Positions 1 to 9,464 of a stretch of 64,000 nucleotides of DNA are shown in pieces. The stretch comes from Chondrosia reniformis (Eukaryota > Porifera > Demospongiae > Chondrillida > Chondrillidae), in assembly GCA_947172415.1 (NCBI GenBank), contig OX359202.1:4450899-4514898 (forward strand), read 5' to 3'. Each line of letters starts with the position of its first letter. Position 1 is the stretch's first letter. Under the pieces are notes generated by a model. The model ran no database searches and was not told the DNA's origin. It saw only the letters and a program-made list of their open reading frames with translations. The translations under genes were made by a program, and so were the position numbers.

Positions 1-51
1 AACATTCCACAACTGAAGGATCTGATTTGAGGAGTTATATTGTACTGCCTC

Positions 52-170
52 CCTGCATGTTTATAAGGTTCATGGTACAAGGTTCAAAGGTCAATACTAT
101 TGCCCCAATACATCCATGAGCCAGTGCTTGGTAGGTCCATGTGTGTGGTGCATAGGAGTGGCCAGGTCAA
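52..170 (-). pseudogene. SCFD1 exon fragment (decayed copy)
   Basis: This stretch is a near copy of 21724-21839, which holds the SCFD1 exon encoding the DLATPMHHTWTYQALAHD block and its flanking intron. Similarity begins at cctgcatgtttataagg and stops abruptly after ccaggtcaa. A 2-nt GT insertion in the catgtgtgtgg run and a 1-nt insertion near the splice donor break the frame, so it cannot encode the SCFD1 segment. It lies upstream of the first MCPH1-like exon visible here. Confidence 0.75.
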
Positions 171-318
171 CTGCAGTTGGCAAGAAATATATATGCATTT
201 TGTATTATTCAGGCCACAGGAAAAAGAGATCTAATCTCATGTAGAAATGGTATGTTTATCTCATACATTAATATTACAAAACCATATAACATGGATCTCT
301 CTAGATCTCTATATATAG

Positions 319-2471
319 GCTTCTGTCTCGGGTAATCCTCCAATGGATAGACCAGAGTCACCAGCTGCAGTAGACATGTTTGAAGGTGGAGTTTCTCTGA
401 AACCTTTACTCAACATAGTTGAGATGTTAGCATATTTGCTTGTTTTATGTAGATGCCATTTTATCATCAGAAGGTTTGAAAGATTTTGGTAAGCCAGGAA
501 GTGTTACTTTTTTCCATCTAATAACCAGCTATAGGTACATACTTAAACTCTGTTTCTATTTCTAGTTGTACTAAATATTGTTATCCCTCTACAGAGATTA
601 CCCACAACAGCGTAGAACGTCCAGACCATTTAAGTGACTTGTGGAAGGACACAGAACAAAACAACCTTGGTACTGACACTGCAACTGGTAAAGGTAGAGC
701 CAGTCCGTGTGCCGCTGGCAAGAAACGGTCTCCTGGTGTTTCAAAACAGGTAATGTATCTAAATTGTTCCCTTGATCACTTTGGAAATTTCGCCATGTCA
801 CCTATATGTAACACTTAGGCAAAGAAAAAGTCAAAGAACTGTGTTTCTAAGAAGTGCAAAGTATGTATGTGTAGTGGCATAGTATTGTATGTACGTATAC
901 AGGACATGTTTTGTTTTAAAAACCTAAGGTTACAACAACACATCATGCCATCTCAAAGGATCCAAAGAGTAAAACCCCTTCAATTAATGATGGAAAATGT
1001 CAATCTCCTTTAGCTGTACCTGTGAAAGTATCCAATTCTTCTGTGGAGAGACAAGCTTTTAGAGAAGTCAACCGTTCTAAGGCAAAAGCCAGAGTGAAGC
1101 AAGGGAATGAATATAGTCAGGTAAGTTTGATGTACCCTGCACAAAGGTACATTACATGATGTACGTAGAACTCTGTACATTTCAGAAACCAACCATTGTT
1201 TTGACAAGTTGCTCAAAAAGGTATATAAGTCATGTGACTATTACATGCACAGGCACATTAATAAATACAGTTCTGTCTGTTTACAGTGATCAAGGGGTTT
1301 TCTGTTCAATTATAAAGAAATTAGGAAGATTTGAATTATCACCAAATGTCACTTCTCAAACTACACATGTTGTCAGTGGAGCAAGCCGCAGAACAATGAA
1401 CATACTGATGGCCACAGCTCTCGGCTGCTGGATACTCTCCACTGAATGGGTGGGTCTGTGAGGTCAACTGGTTATGTATACTATATTCTACGTATGTGGT
1501 ATATTTGGCATTGGTAGATTTGGAAATCATTAGAAGCTGAAAGATGGATTGAGGAGAACCCTTTTGAAATGAAGGAAGAATTTCCAACAGCACATGTAAG
1601 TTATTACCCTTTGACTGAAATAGTTCCTCCCAAATAGTATTAGAATTTAGCTATTGGGAAATAATATATACAATAAGTGTAGTTAATTGACTTAGCCTGT
1701 GCAAAGGCTATAATTGTAATAACATTGATGATTATTAAGGTGACAATCAGAAAGAAAGAAACTGACCTGCCACTTTTGGCTTATTGGAACTTTAGTCTCC
1801 CATGGGCCAGCCAAGATAAAGTTTGATTGGTTGGGCACTTACGTATATACGACGTATGTACGTGTAATGCAGTTCTCAGATTTACAAGATTAAATTCAAA
1901 CAATCACGGTTTCTTATTATGTTGAATTTCTACGTTTAATTGATCCTATAGTCTAGTCAAGTGTCACATTATTTTGATTAATAATTAAAATATGTAGCTA
2001 CGTAGTTTGGGGAATCTATGAAGAATGCACTCACTCAATTAAGCTCACATCCTTATATATTTGTCTCTGTACACTCGATCAGGAAACTCACATTGCAAGG
2101 GAAAGAGTTAAAGGTGTATATAGACCTCTCCTATTCAAAGATGTCGGCTCCATTTTTGTCTCTCCGGGGGCAGTGCCAAATCAGGAAAAGTTGCAGGAAC
2201 TAATTAAAGTAGCTGGTGGAAAGGTATGTAACTATAAGCTAAGTACACTTGAAAGGATCGACTTCAACCGATAATATTATAATATTTCTCTATATAGAAA
2301 TTCTTTTCATTGATTTAGTAAAGTACATACCTACCTATGTGTGTGCTGTTAGTGGTGTATCACTTTTCAATGTTTGTTTCCTTATGTATAAATATTTAGA
2401 TTTGTGGTTCCAAGAGAAAGGCAAGCATCATAATTGGAGCTTCTCATGGAGCTGTCCCTTCTAGTTACTGA
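319..2471 (+). CDS. MCPH1: Microcephalin-like BRCT protein, 3' part (5' end outside window)
   Basis: Ten exons can be joined in one frame: about 319-385, 453-488, 595-749, 819-860, 929-1120, 1186-1220, 1287-1449, 1518-1595, 2083-2223 and 2400-2471. All have GT-AG borders and matching phases. The first exons give a basic, Ser/Lys-rich linker. Exons 1186-1595 encode a BRCT domain with TTHVVSG, RRTMNILMA, GCWILSTEW and the tail WIEENPFEMKEEFPTAH, which closely follows BRCT2 of vertebrate microcephalin. Exons 2083-2471 begin the third BRCT domain (LFKDVGSIFVSP, then KRKASIIIGASHG). In vertebrates the BRCT2-BRCT3 pair binds phosphorylated H2AX and acts in DNA-damage signalling and chromosome condensation. 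The reading frame stops soon after IIIGASHG, so the second half of BRCT3 is absent from this transcript model; an alternative last exon is possible. The N-terminal BRCT1 would lie left of the window. Confidence 0.85.
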
Positions 2472-3431
2472 ACAGTGAATATTCGGTGAGCTGTACATAT
2501 ATATGTACATATATACTGGTGGTTCATATTGAGAGATTATATATAATTTGCGCATGCCTTTCTACTAGGTTTTTACAATTTACTCCTTGTTTTCTTGTGA
2601 GTATATACTCAGGCTTACTTAAGACTGTAGCATATGCCTCTGATTGTGAAACCACAAGTATTTCATAAATATTTGAATGTAAAGTTGTAGACAGACATCC
2701 AAACTCACCATGTACCAAGGTGTACCATATACTGATGAGTCTACTTAAGGATGGTGAAACAACTGTCCATACTTTTTTGATAATTTTTATTGGGTAACTA
2801 CATGGTTGCCATTAATAGGACTACAGTCTCCCAATCAATAACTTTGGTTTATTGTTTGTCTGAATTGGTTATTTCAGTAATATATAATTATCTGTGTTTG
2901 TTTGTGCAATTAACCATGCATGTATTATACGTATGTACTAGTTACATATACCATACTCAAGTGTGATGCACAAATATCCGCTATATATACAATGTACATA
3001 CAGTATATACATGCATATTATATATGTAGAAACAAGTTCTTTAATATACCATATTATAAAGAACATTATGATGGTTAAAGAAAATTATGATGGCTACGTA
3101 TTATATATGTAGCCATCATAATTTTTATCTTTGCCAGCAACATACACCAAACCATCAGGTGCAATACAAAGATCCTGCATATTCTTACATAATATTATTC
3201 ATGTATGTAATGAATCTTTAAACATTTGTATTGAGTATACGGTTGAATATATGCGTATTTCTTTATACGTATATATATACATGCATGTATAGCTACTTAC
3301 GTATACAGTATAGACAGCTGTGTTACGGAGGCTAATTTTATATAAATAAATATTAATATTTAATATAAGCTGTATATAGTGCCAAACAACAGTATCAAAT
3401 TAAAACAGCTTGTTAGCATGAACACAAGAGT
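2472..3431. other. Intergenic, AT-rich; hairpin and NHL fragment
   Basis: This is the gap between the convergent ends of the MCPH1-like and TRIM-NHL genes. It contains a perfect 17-bp hairpin at about 3081-3126 (arm AAATTATGATGGCTAC) and the short NHL-coding copy listed separately. I see no other coding potential. Confidence 0.6.
3130..3177 (-). pseudogene. 48-bp copy of the TRIM NHL-repeat coding sequence
   Basis: tttgccagcaacatacac and the bases up to gatcctg repeat the coding sequence at about 3726-3773 of the TRIM-NHL gene, which encodes LCFAPDGLVYVAGK, with a few substitutions. It lies 0.25 kb beyond the stop codon, so it is a local duplication or the remnant of a former tandem paralogue. 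Confidence 0.7.
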
Positions 3432-6038
3432 TTAGAGTGTCAATATTTCCTTGTTGGCGACATCAGCCACATAGATAAACCCTTCATCATCAACAGCTAC
3501 ATTGCCAAGCTTCTTTAATACATATACATAGTGGAATTCTTTTCCATCTGATGTTAAGATCCTAATGTAATAGATATATCCACTTTCACGTACACAGTTC
3601 ATGCATGCAACCACTATGTGCCCATCACTTGTGGCTGCTATACCAGTGGGGTCCTGAATCAATTTTTCACCCAAAGAGCGAACAAATTTCCCATTTTGAT
3701 GAAACACCTGAATGCAGGTATTAAATTTGCCAGCAACATACACTAAACCATCAGGTGCAAAGCAAAGATCCTGTGGGTACTGAAGTTTAAAGCCAAATGA
3801 ATACAGGAACTCATAATTATCAGAAAACACAGATATTCTGTGATTGTTGTGTTCAGCAACAAACAAGTGTCCCTCCTTGTTAACTGCTAGTCCCATTGGT
3901 CCATCGAGTTGACCTGACATAGAGCCTTTCTCCCCAAAGCTTCTGATGAACTCACCAGCCAGTGAATAGACATAGATAGAGTTACTATTAAAGGCACAGG
4001 TTAGAAGATGACCTCCTTTGCTGATGGCCATGGAACCTTGAGGAGACGACTGAAGTTTCTTGGAACTTAGCAAAGTACCGCTTTGTTTGTCTAAAATCTT
4101 CATTTCATCTCCATTCATGACGATAATCGTTTTATCTACTAAAAGAAAACACTGCCCTCCCTGAATACGTCCTTTAGGTTGGGCTGATATTACATTAAAG
4201 CCAACATGCCGCACTTCCAAAGGACTCCCAACTATATCATGTCCTTCAACTGTTACATTCAGGCAACAGTCCTCTGATGGAATGCACTTGAAATGCACAT
4301 AATATGTGCCATCTCCCTTGTCTGTCACTTTACCCTCCAAAACAGTTGATGACTTGAGACCAGTCAGAACAGCAGAAACATTTTCTCTACCTTCACACTG
4401 CTTTCCTTTATCATCTCGTGTGATCACTTGGAAGGTGAGGGATTTCCTTCTTGCCCAAGAACGATATTGAATTGTGTTGTTGTGAATATCTACTCCTCTC
4501 ATGATAGTCTTGCCAGGATAGGCAGGTCTTGCAATCCGTTTTACATCTGGTACTGCATCAAAGGTGGCAGAACTATCAAGTACTCTCAATTGAGACTTTT
4601 TAACTCCATCTTTGGCTGTCATATCTTCCTTCAAGCCGTTGCAGTCTACGGGACTACCTGCTATGTGATGACCACCGATGGTCACACTCAAGAGGTACAT
4701 CTCTGCAGGGATACTCTTGAACTGCACCTCATATGTGCCATCTCTGTTGTCTGTCACTTCACCAAGCAAGGCCACACCTGCTGTCACAGGACGAAGGACA
4801 GCCAGCACTTTCTCGCCTCCTCTGCAAACAGTTCCATTCTTGTCTCTTGTTGTGACAACCAAACTGAGTCGTCCCTCTTCCTCTAAACAGGAAGTACTCA
4901 TCTTCATGTCTGTGATGACACAATTGGGTGGGTGTGCATTGTGGCGTACAGTTACAAGAGGTGACAAATGCTTAACAGTTTCATCTTTACTGAAACGGAC
5001 TATTTCAACTGAAGGAGCAATGACAGAGGAGGATTGTAGACTTGAGGAGCTTGTACTCAAAGAACCTGTGCGGGAGATTACCAACTTGGTCAGTGCTAGT
5101 CGCTCTTCTATTGTCCCCTTTCTGCTCACTTGTTCAGATAAATGAGAAAATTCTTGCATTTTCTTCAGTTTAGTCACTAATACCCTTTCATGTTCGTCAA
5201 GATCTCGTATTCCTTTGTCTTCCGTTTCCTTCACTTCAGCAACTATATTGTCACATTTGGCTTTTACCAAGGCAAACATATATTCCCTTAACATAGCAAC
5301 CTCCTTCATGGCTGCAGTAGACTGCTGCTTGAGGCTTGCCTTCTTAGCTTGTACCTCTATGAGAGCTTTATCGGCAACTTTGATCTGAGCTTTCATGGAC
5401 GACAAGCATTGCGTGTAGGCAGCTTTATTGCAGTCTCCAAGCTGCTTATCAATGTAGGAAACGCTATGCGAGCGATGAGGTTCTATTGAAGAGCAAATGT
5501 GGCAAATAACCTCACTACAGCTGTGACAGTATAGCTTACAAGTCTCTCCATGTTTTTCGCATTTCAAGAAATCTTTCCTTCCTGTACCTCCTTCATTGAA
5601 AACATCTTCAAGACTTTTTAGGGTGTGCTTCAATAGACCTCGAAATTTCTTATGATGATCCACACAATCCTGGCAGATAAATTCATCACACTCTGAGCAG
5701 AAGCTAACGGCCGACCTCTCTTCTTTGTGCATCTCCTCACAGAGAATGCCTTCATTTTTATGTTGATTGCTTAATGCCATTCTCAAAGCAAAAGGATGGT
5801 CGGAAAGACCTTCGGGAGGAACGGAGTACACTTCTTTACAGATCTCGCACGACACTCTGCAACGAATCGCTTTTTGCTGACAATCTTCCTTTGAGCACAA
5901 GGCTAGCGAGTGGAGACAAGGTAGACATTTCAACTCTTCTACGTTTTCTCCGCAACTGACACAAGAAAGACTATAGTCTTTGGCGGATAGGGGAGAACAC
6001 GAACTAGACCTTGCAGGAGGTACAGGAAGCTCAGCCAT
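3432..6038 (-). CDS. RING/B-box/filamin/NHL protein (TRIM2/3-like), intronless
   Basis: The open frame extends to 6059, but the first ATG is at 6038-6036 (MAELPVPP), giving about 868 residues. Domains in order: a RING-like cysteine cluster (CVSCGE, LKCLPCLHSLALC, CEIC; about 20-85); B-box 1 (CEEMHKEERSAVSFCSECD); B-box 2 (CEKHGETCKLYCHSC through PHRSH, about 155-200); a coiled coil (about 210-310); two filamin-type Ig repeats, each ending in GDGTY/RDGTY and IAGSP/IVGSP (about 370-480 and 540-640); then a C-terminal NHL beta-propeller with units such as GPMGLAVNKEGHLFVAEHNNHRISVF. TRIM-NHL proteins are usually E3 ubiquitin ligases or RNA-binding regulators. The ligase role is inferred, because the RING spacing is not fully canonical. 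A paralogue lies at 57213-59831. The first codons were copied to 18168-18230 together with the adjoining SCFD1 segment. Confidence 0.88.
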   Translation of the reverse strand: MAELPVPPARSSSCSPLSAKDYSLSCVSCGENVEELKCLPCLHSLALCSKEDCQQKAIRCRVSCEICKEVYSVPPEGLSDHPFALRMALSNQHKNEGILCEEMHKEERSAVSFCSECDEFICQDCVDHHKKFRGLLKHTLKSLEDVFNEGGTGRKDFLKCEKHGETCKLYCHSCSEVICHICSSIEPHRSHSVSYIDKQLGDCNKAAYTQCLSSMKAQIKVADKALIEVQAKKASLKQQSTAAMKEVAMLREYMFALVKAKCDNIVAEVKETEDKGIRDLDEHERVLVTKLKKMQEFSHLSEQVSRKGTIEERLALTKLVISRTGSLSTSSSSLQSSSVIAPSVEIVRFSKDETVKHLSPLVTVRHNAHPPNCVITDMKMSTSCLEEEGRLSLVVTTRDKNGTVCRGGEKVLAVLRPVTAGVALLGEVTDNRDGTYEVQFKSIPAEMYLLSVTIGGHHIAGSPVDCNGLKEDMTAKDGVKKSQLRVLDSSATFDAVPDVKRIARPAYPGKTIMRGVDIHNNTIQYRSWARRKSLTFQVITRDDKGKQCEGRENVSAVLTGLKSSTVLEGKVTDKGDGTYYVHFKCIPSEDCCLNVTVEGHDIVGSPLEVRHVGFNVISAQPKGRIQGGQCFLLVDKTIIVMNGDEMKILDKQSGTLLSSKKLQSSPQGSMAISKGGHLLTCAFNSNSIYVYSLAGEFIRSFGEKGSMSGQLDGPMGLAVNKEGHLFVAEHNNHRISVFSDNYEFLYSFGFKLQYPQDLCFAPDGLVYVAGKFNTCIQVFHQNGKFVRSLGEKLIQDPTGIAATSDGHIVVACMNCVRESGYIYYIRILTSDGKEFHYVYVLKKLGNVAVDDEGFIYVADVANKEILTL

Positions 6039-6370
6039 TTCACTCTCACGAGGTAACAAAGGTTAATATTCCATATATGGCAAATATTTATTTACATGAC
6101 CTGTTCACATACAAACAGTAATATAATTATGCACAATTTAAATTCTAGTAAATTTAATTCTAATTAAAATGAGTGTGTGCTGCAAATACAAGGTAACATT
6201 CAAAACGTTTGATTCCGTAAAATGAATGATTTATTTAGGGAAACCTCTCTCCTAGTCTCGATAGCTAGACAAGGAATCAATAGATAGAGTAATTCAAATT
6301 GTATCTAATTATCAGGTCAACATATTTTGTTACTCATGTAGACAGTACATACTAAAAGCCACATATATAG

Positions 6371-8067
6371 CTAAATCAAGGAAAATCCAAATTTTACCTG
6401 ATGTAAGAATTTGTCAGCAGATATCATATCTGAAGTTCCATATAAAATCTTCTTTTGAGGCTGTGCTCTCTGAAATGATATGCATGGAGAAGGTACACTG
6501 TCATGTTAGTACATACATACAGTACAAGTGCATGGAGTAGATATATAGCACAGACTGGCATGCAAGTACATAGTTAAGTCTGTCCACACCAAATCATCAC
6601 ACCTACTGACAACAAGCAGGCTGTATTTCACAACAAGAGGTACAGACCTTTGAATAGTCCTGTAGATTCTGATACTCTATATAATTCCCACCTCCTACTA
6701 TGAATACTATTATCTGAAAATGATACAAACAGAAAACTAAAGATGGTTTGACAGTTATACACGTGTACGTAAGCTGGTTATAAACATATACACGTGTATG
6801 ATAGAATAGAGATTCATTGCCATGTTGTTACTAGAGGAATTAGTGAGCTTTCTTTAGCAGGACAAAACAAGTTAATTTATTATTAATGACATCATTGGAC
6901 ATCACGTTTTATCACCAATCAGTTTTTATGTTTGCGATGTAACCTATCAGTGTGTTATCAGCTGAAGAAGGCCTGCGGACCAAAACGTCCTGAAATAACC
7001 TTAATTGTTTCGCCCTGCTACGGATAGCTCACTAATTCCTCTATCACATACGTACGTGTATATACATATGAATACAATAGGGAACAATGTCACATTTAGT
7101 CTGAATTACACAAGGGTACGTACATACATGCAATTGCACTCAGTTAATAACGTCTATGATGATCATTATATGGAGAAAGTGAATACACATTATTACAGAT
7201 TCTGAGGTACCTCTTGGAAGGGAGTCTTGCTCTTTGGAATTGAGCTGTACAACAGAGATTTACAAATAATAGGTAAATATTGGCTTATGAACCTTAGACC
7301 CATTATAAGATACCATAATACATTAGTATATTAGTATACCTATCAGTAGATTTCAGCATTTTTGGGTCAAAATATCTATAATCTTCTGTTTCCTGTAAAC
7401 AATAAATAACACATTGTGTTTTAAAGTGTTTACAAACATTTGATCTCAAAGCCTATAGCAAGTTAAACTATAAGTCTCACTTTGGAAGACCTGTGTTCTG
7501 CCAACTGCTGAACTATCCTTGTTACTGGTAAGTTTTGTGACCTAATAACTAAATTCTTAACTCCTTCCATAACAAACTTGGACATCAACTTTGTGAATAC
7601 ACCTCTAAACAATAAGAAAAACAACGGGTATATTAAAATATTCACTTTAAACTTACACAGATCTGTCCATACACAGTGACAAATGTATACGTGTACATAT
7701 ATACATATATATAGTGTACGTATATCACTAACTATACACTGGATTACTTTACTAGCTCTATTTAAACATACAATGTACTGGGGATTATTAAAATTGGAGC
7801 ACCATATTATTTAGATAAAGTTCACATCTTGTATAATGTACGTAACTCATTTTGAAGCAAACATGTAATTGGATGACCTATATACGTACATACATTATAT
7901 ATGTACACATGCATCATATATACATATATTTTCAGGAAAGACATATACGTAGGAATATTAAAATGGCCACTTCATTCAATATATCAAATAAACTCCCAGA
8001 GGCAACACACGTATATGTACTAGCCTATGATATGGCTTCCTTACATAAATGCAACTCACGTCATTGA
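6371..8067 (-). pseudogene. SCFD1: Partial SCFD1 copy: 3'-terminal exons only
   Basis: Exons of the SLY1 C-terminus can be read with intact splice signals: GVFTKLMSKFVMEGVKNLVIRSQ (about 7488-7605), ETEDYRYFDPKMLKSTD (about 7338-7398), SIPKSKTPFQE (about 7205-7250), IIVFIVGGGNYIEYQ (about 6659-6724) and KKILYGTSDMISADKFLHQ with stop at 6371. All upstream exons are missing, so no complete Sec1/Munc18 protein can be made. Relative to the complete gene it lacks three residues (TGS in LMSTGSKF) through a 9-bp deletion between two gga repeats. The reading frames are otherwise undamaged, so the duplication is recent or still transcribed. Confidence 0.82.
6832..7043. mobile_element. Foldback element with hammerhead-like core
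   Basis: The element has perfect 18-bp terminal inverted repeats (TAGAGGAATTAGTGAGCT) followed by longer imperfect arms. It interrupts an intron of the partial SCFD1 copy and is absent from the matching intron of the complete gene (about 19000-19080), so it inserted after the duplication. The centre reads CTGAAGAAGGCC, TGCG, GACCAAAACGTCC (about 6962-6990), resembling a decayed hammerhead core. It is non-autonomous and has no ORF. Confidence 0.75.
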
Positions 8068-8244
8068 GGAAGAACTGACTTGTGTGCAAGTTACCAAATT
8101 ATCTCTAACCCTGTTGTTTATGTGAATGCATGCAAGCAACCAACGGTACTCCTAGCTCACACTCAAGGCAAGTCAAATCTTTACCTCAAGTCAAATTATA
8201 TACCTCAGTGTGATTATTTTGGGAGTCACTTGCATCCGTGTATA

Positions 8245-8860
8245 AATTTGTAACTTGCACTGTGTAGTACTTGATTGTATTTAAACATGCATAATATATA
8301 ACACTCCTTATTCCTACACATGGACAATTGCAAGTAAAAATATGAACAAAAAACATAAGAAGAGAAGACAGAGCTTAAATTACCGAAGTTTTAAGACGGT
8401 CGACTAAACGAATTTCTTTTGCATCAATATAGGCAGCTACCGAGCTGAGCGAGTTGTAGCGAAGATTAGATAAAGCGTATCATATACGTTCCCATTAAGT
8501 TTGAGGCAGAATTGTCCTATATATAGCAACATTTCTGGCTTAAACTTATAACGTAAACAAATACGCTTTATCTAACCTTCGCTACAACTCGTTTATTCGG
8601 TAGCTCCTTCTCGTAGGAGAGCGTCGACTTGTCATAGCCGTTCTCGAAGGATGATCTTCTTTTAGCATCGAGTCACTTGGACCTCATAAATTTGTAACTT
8701 GTACTGTGTAGTACTTGGTTGTATATATTTGCCAGTAACTTTCACTATATATTTAAATTTGTAACTTGTACTGTGTAGTACTTGATTGTAATTTCAATAC
8801 TTTATATATTTGCCAGTAACTTTCACTGCGTAGTGTACTTGAGTGTAATTAGCCAGCACT
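8245..8860. repeat. Interspersed repeat with nested inverted repeat
   Basis: The unit TTTGTAACTTGTACTGTG followed by TAGTACTTG occurs near 8250, 8690 and 8757. Between these units, arms at about 8434-8479 and 8562-8606 (core GTTGTAGCGAAGATTAGATA and its complement) form a MITE-like foldback. Its flanks, with gacggtcgactaaacgaatt, recur at 9120-9240 without the foldback, which marks the foldback as an insertion. Confidence 0.6.
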
Positions 8861-8942
8861 ATATACTTAGACATTCACAATGAGCAATTTCGTTATGAGA
8901 TTCTACTGTATGTACACATGGAAAACGTACACACATGGATAA

Positions 8943-9089
8943 GAATAAAGCCTTGTTGAACATCAGTAACATAAATTTACTAATTCTGGACGTTTCAACC
9001 CGAAGGTCTTCATCAGTAATACAGGAATGGGAATATCAAGTAGGAAATTAGTAAATTCATGTTGCTGACGCTCAACAAGGCTTTATTCT
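8943..9089. mobile_element. Foldback element with hammerhead-like core
   Basis: Arms of about 43 bp (GAATAAAGCCTTGTTGA and its complement CAACAAGGCTTTATTC) flank a centre whose minus strand reads CTGATGAAGACC, TTCG, GGTTGAAACGTCC (about 8988-9016). This matches the hammerhead core CUGAUGA/stem II/GAAAC except for one extra A after CTGATGA. The same core occurs at 34991-35083. Confidence 0.65.
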
Positions 9090-9464
9090 CATAATGATCA
9101 CAACAAACACTCCTAATTCTTACACATGGACAAATAAAAATATGAACAAAAAACGTAAGAAGAGAAGACAGAGCAATACGGTCGACTAAACGAATTTCTT
9201 TTGCATCAATATAAGGACAGTTCTGCTTCAAACTTAACGGATACGTGCAGCCTTTATACTTAGTAATACTGATAATTTCACTGCAAGTCTTTGTGTGGAG
9301 TATACATGTGCAGCTTCATCTGCCCCATGCATGCAGTATATACCAATGCTGCCAGATGTATGACTGCCATTTCCTATATTCGAAGAATTATAATTAGTTG
9401 TGCTATGCATGAACCACAAAAATGAGGGAGTATATTGCATATGCAAATTTGAAATGCTAAAGAC

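Larger units (their letters stand above)
5990..8067. repeat. Segmental duplication, copy 1 (partner 18168-20070)
   Basis: The sequence from the TRIM-NHL N-terminus through the last five SCFD1 exons matches 18168-20070 in order and orientation, introns included. Similarity ends after cgtcattgaggaagaa. Differences include the 212-bp foldback at 6832-7043, present only here, and a 9-bp in-frame deletion in the exon near 7580. Confidence 0.85.

Noticed and set aside
2713..2770. Possible hammerhead: ctgatga at 2730, gaaac and gtc downstream
   Set aside because: Stem II would rest on wobble pairs and helix I cannot form between the flanks, unlike 55041-55119.
6039..6059. TRIM-NHL start at 6059
   Set aside because: The codon there is TTG; the first ATG is at 6038, and the paralogue also begins with MAELP at the equivalent place.
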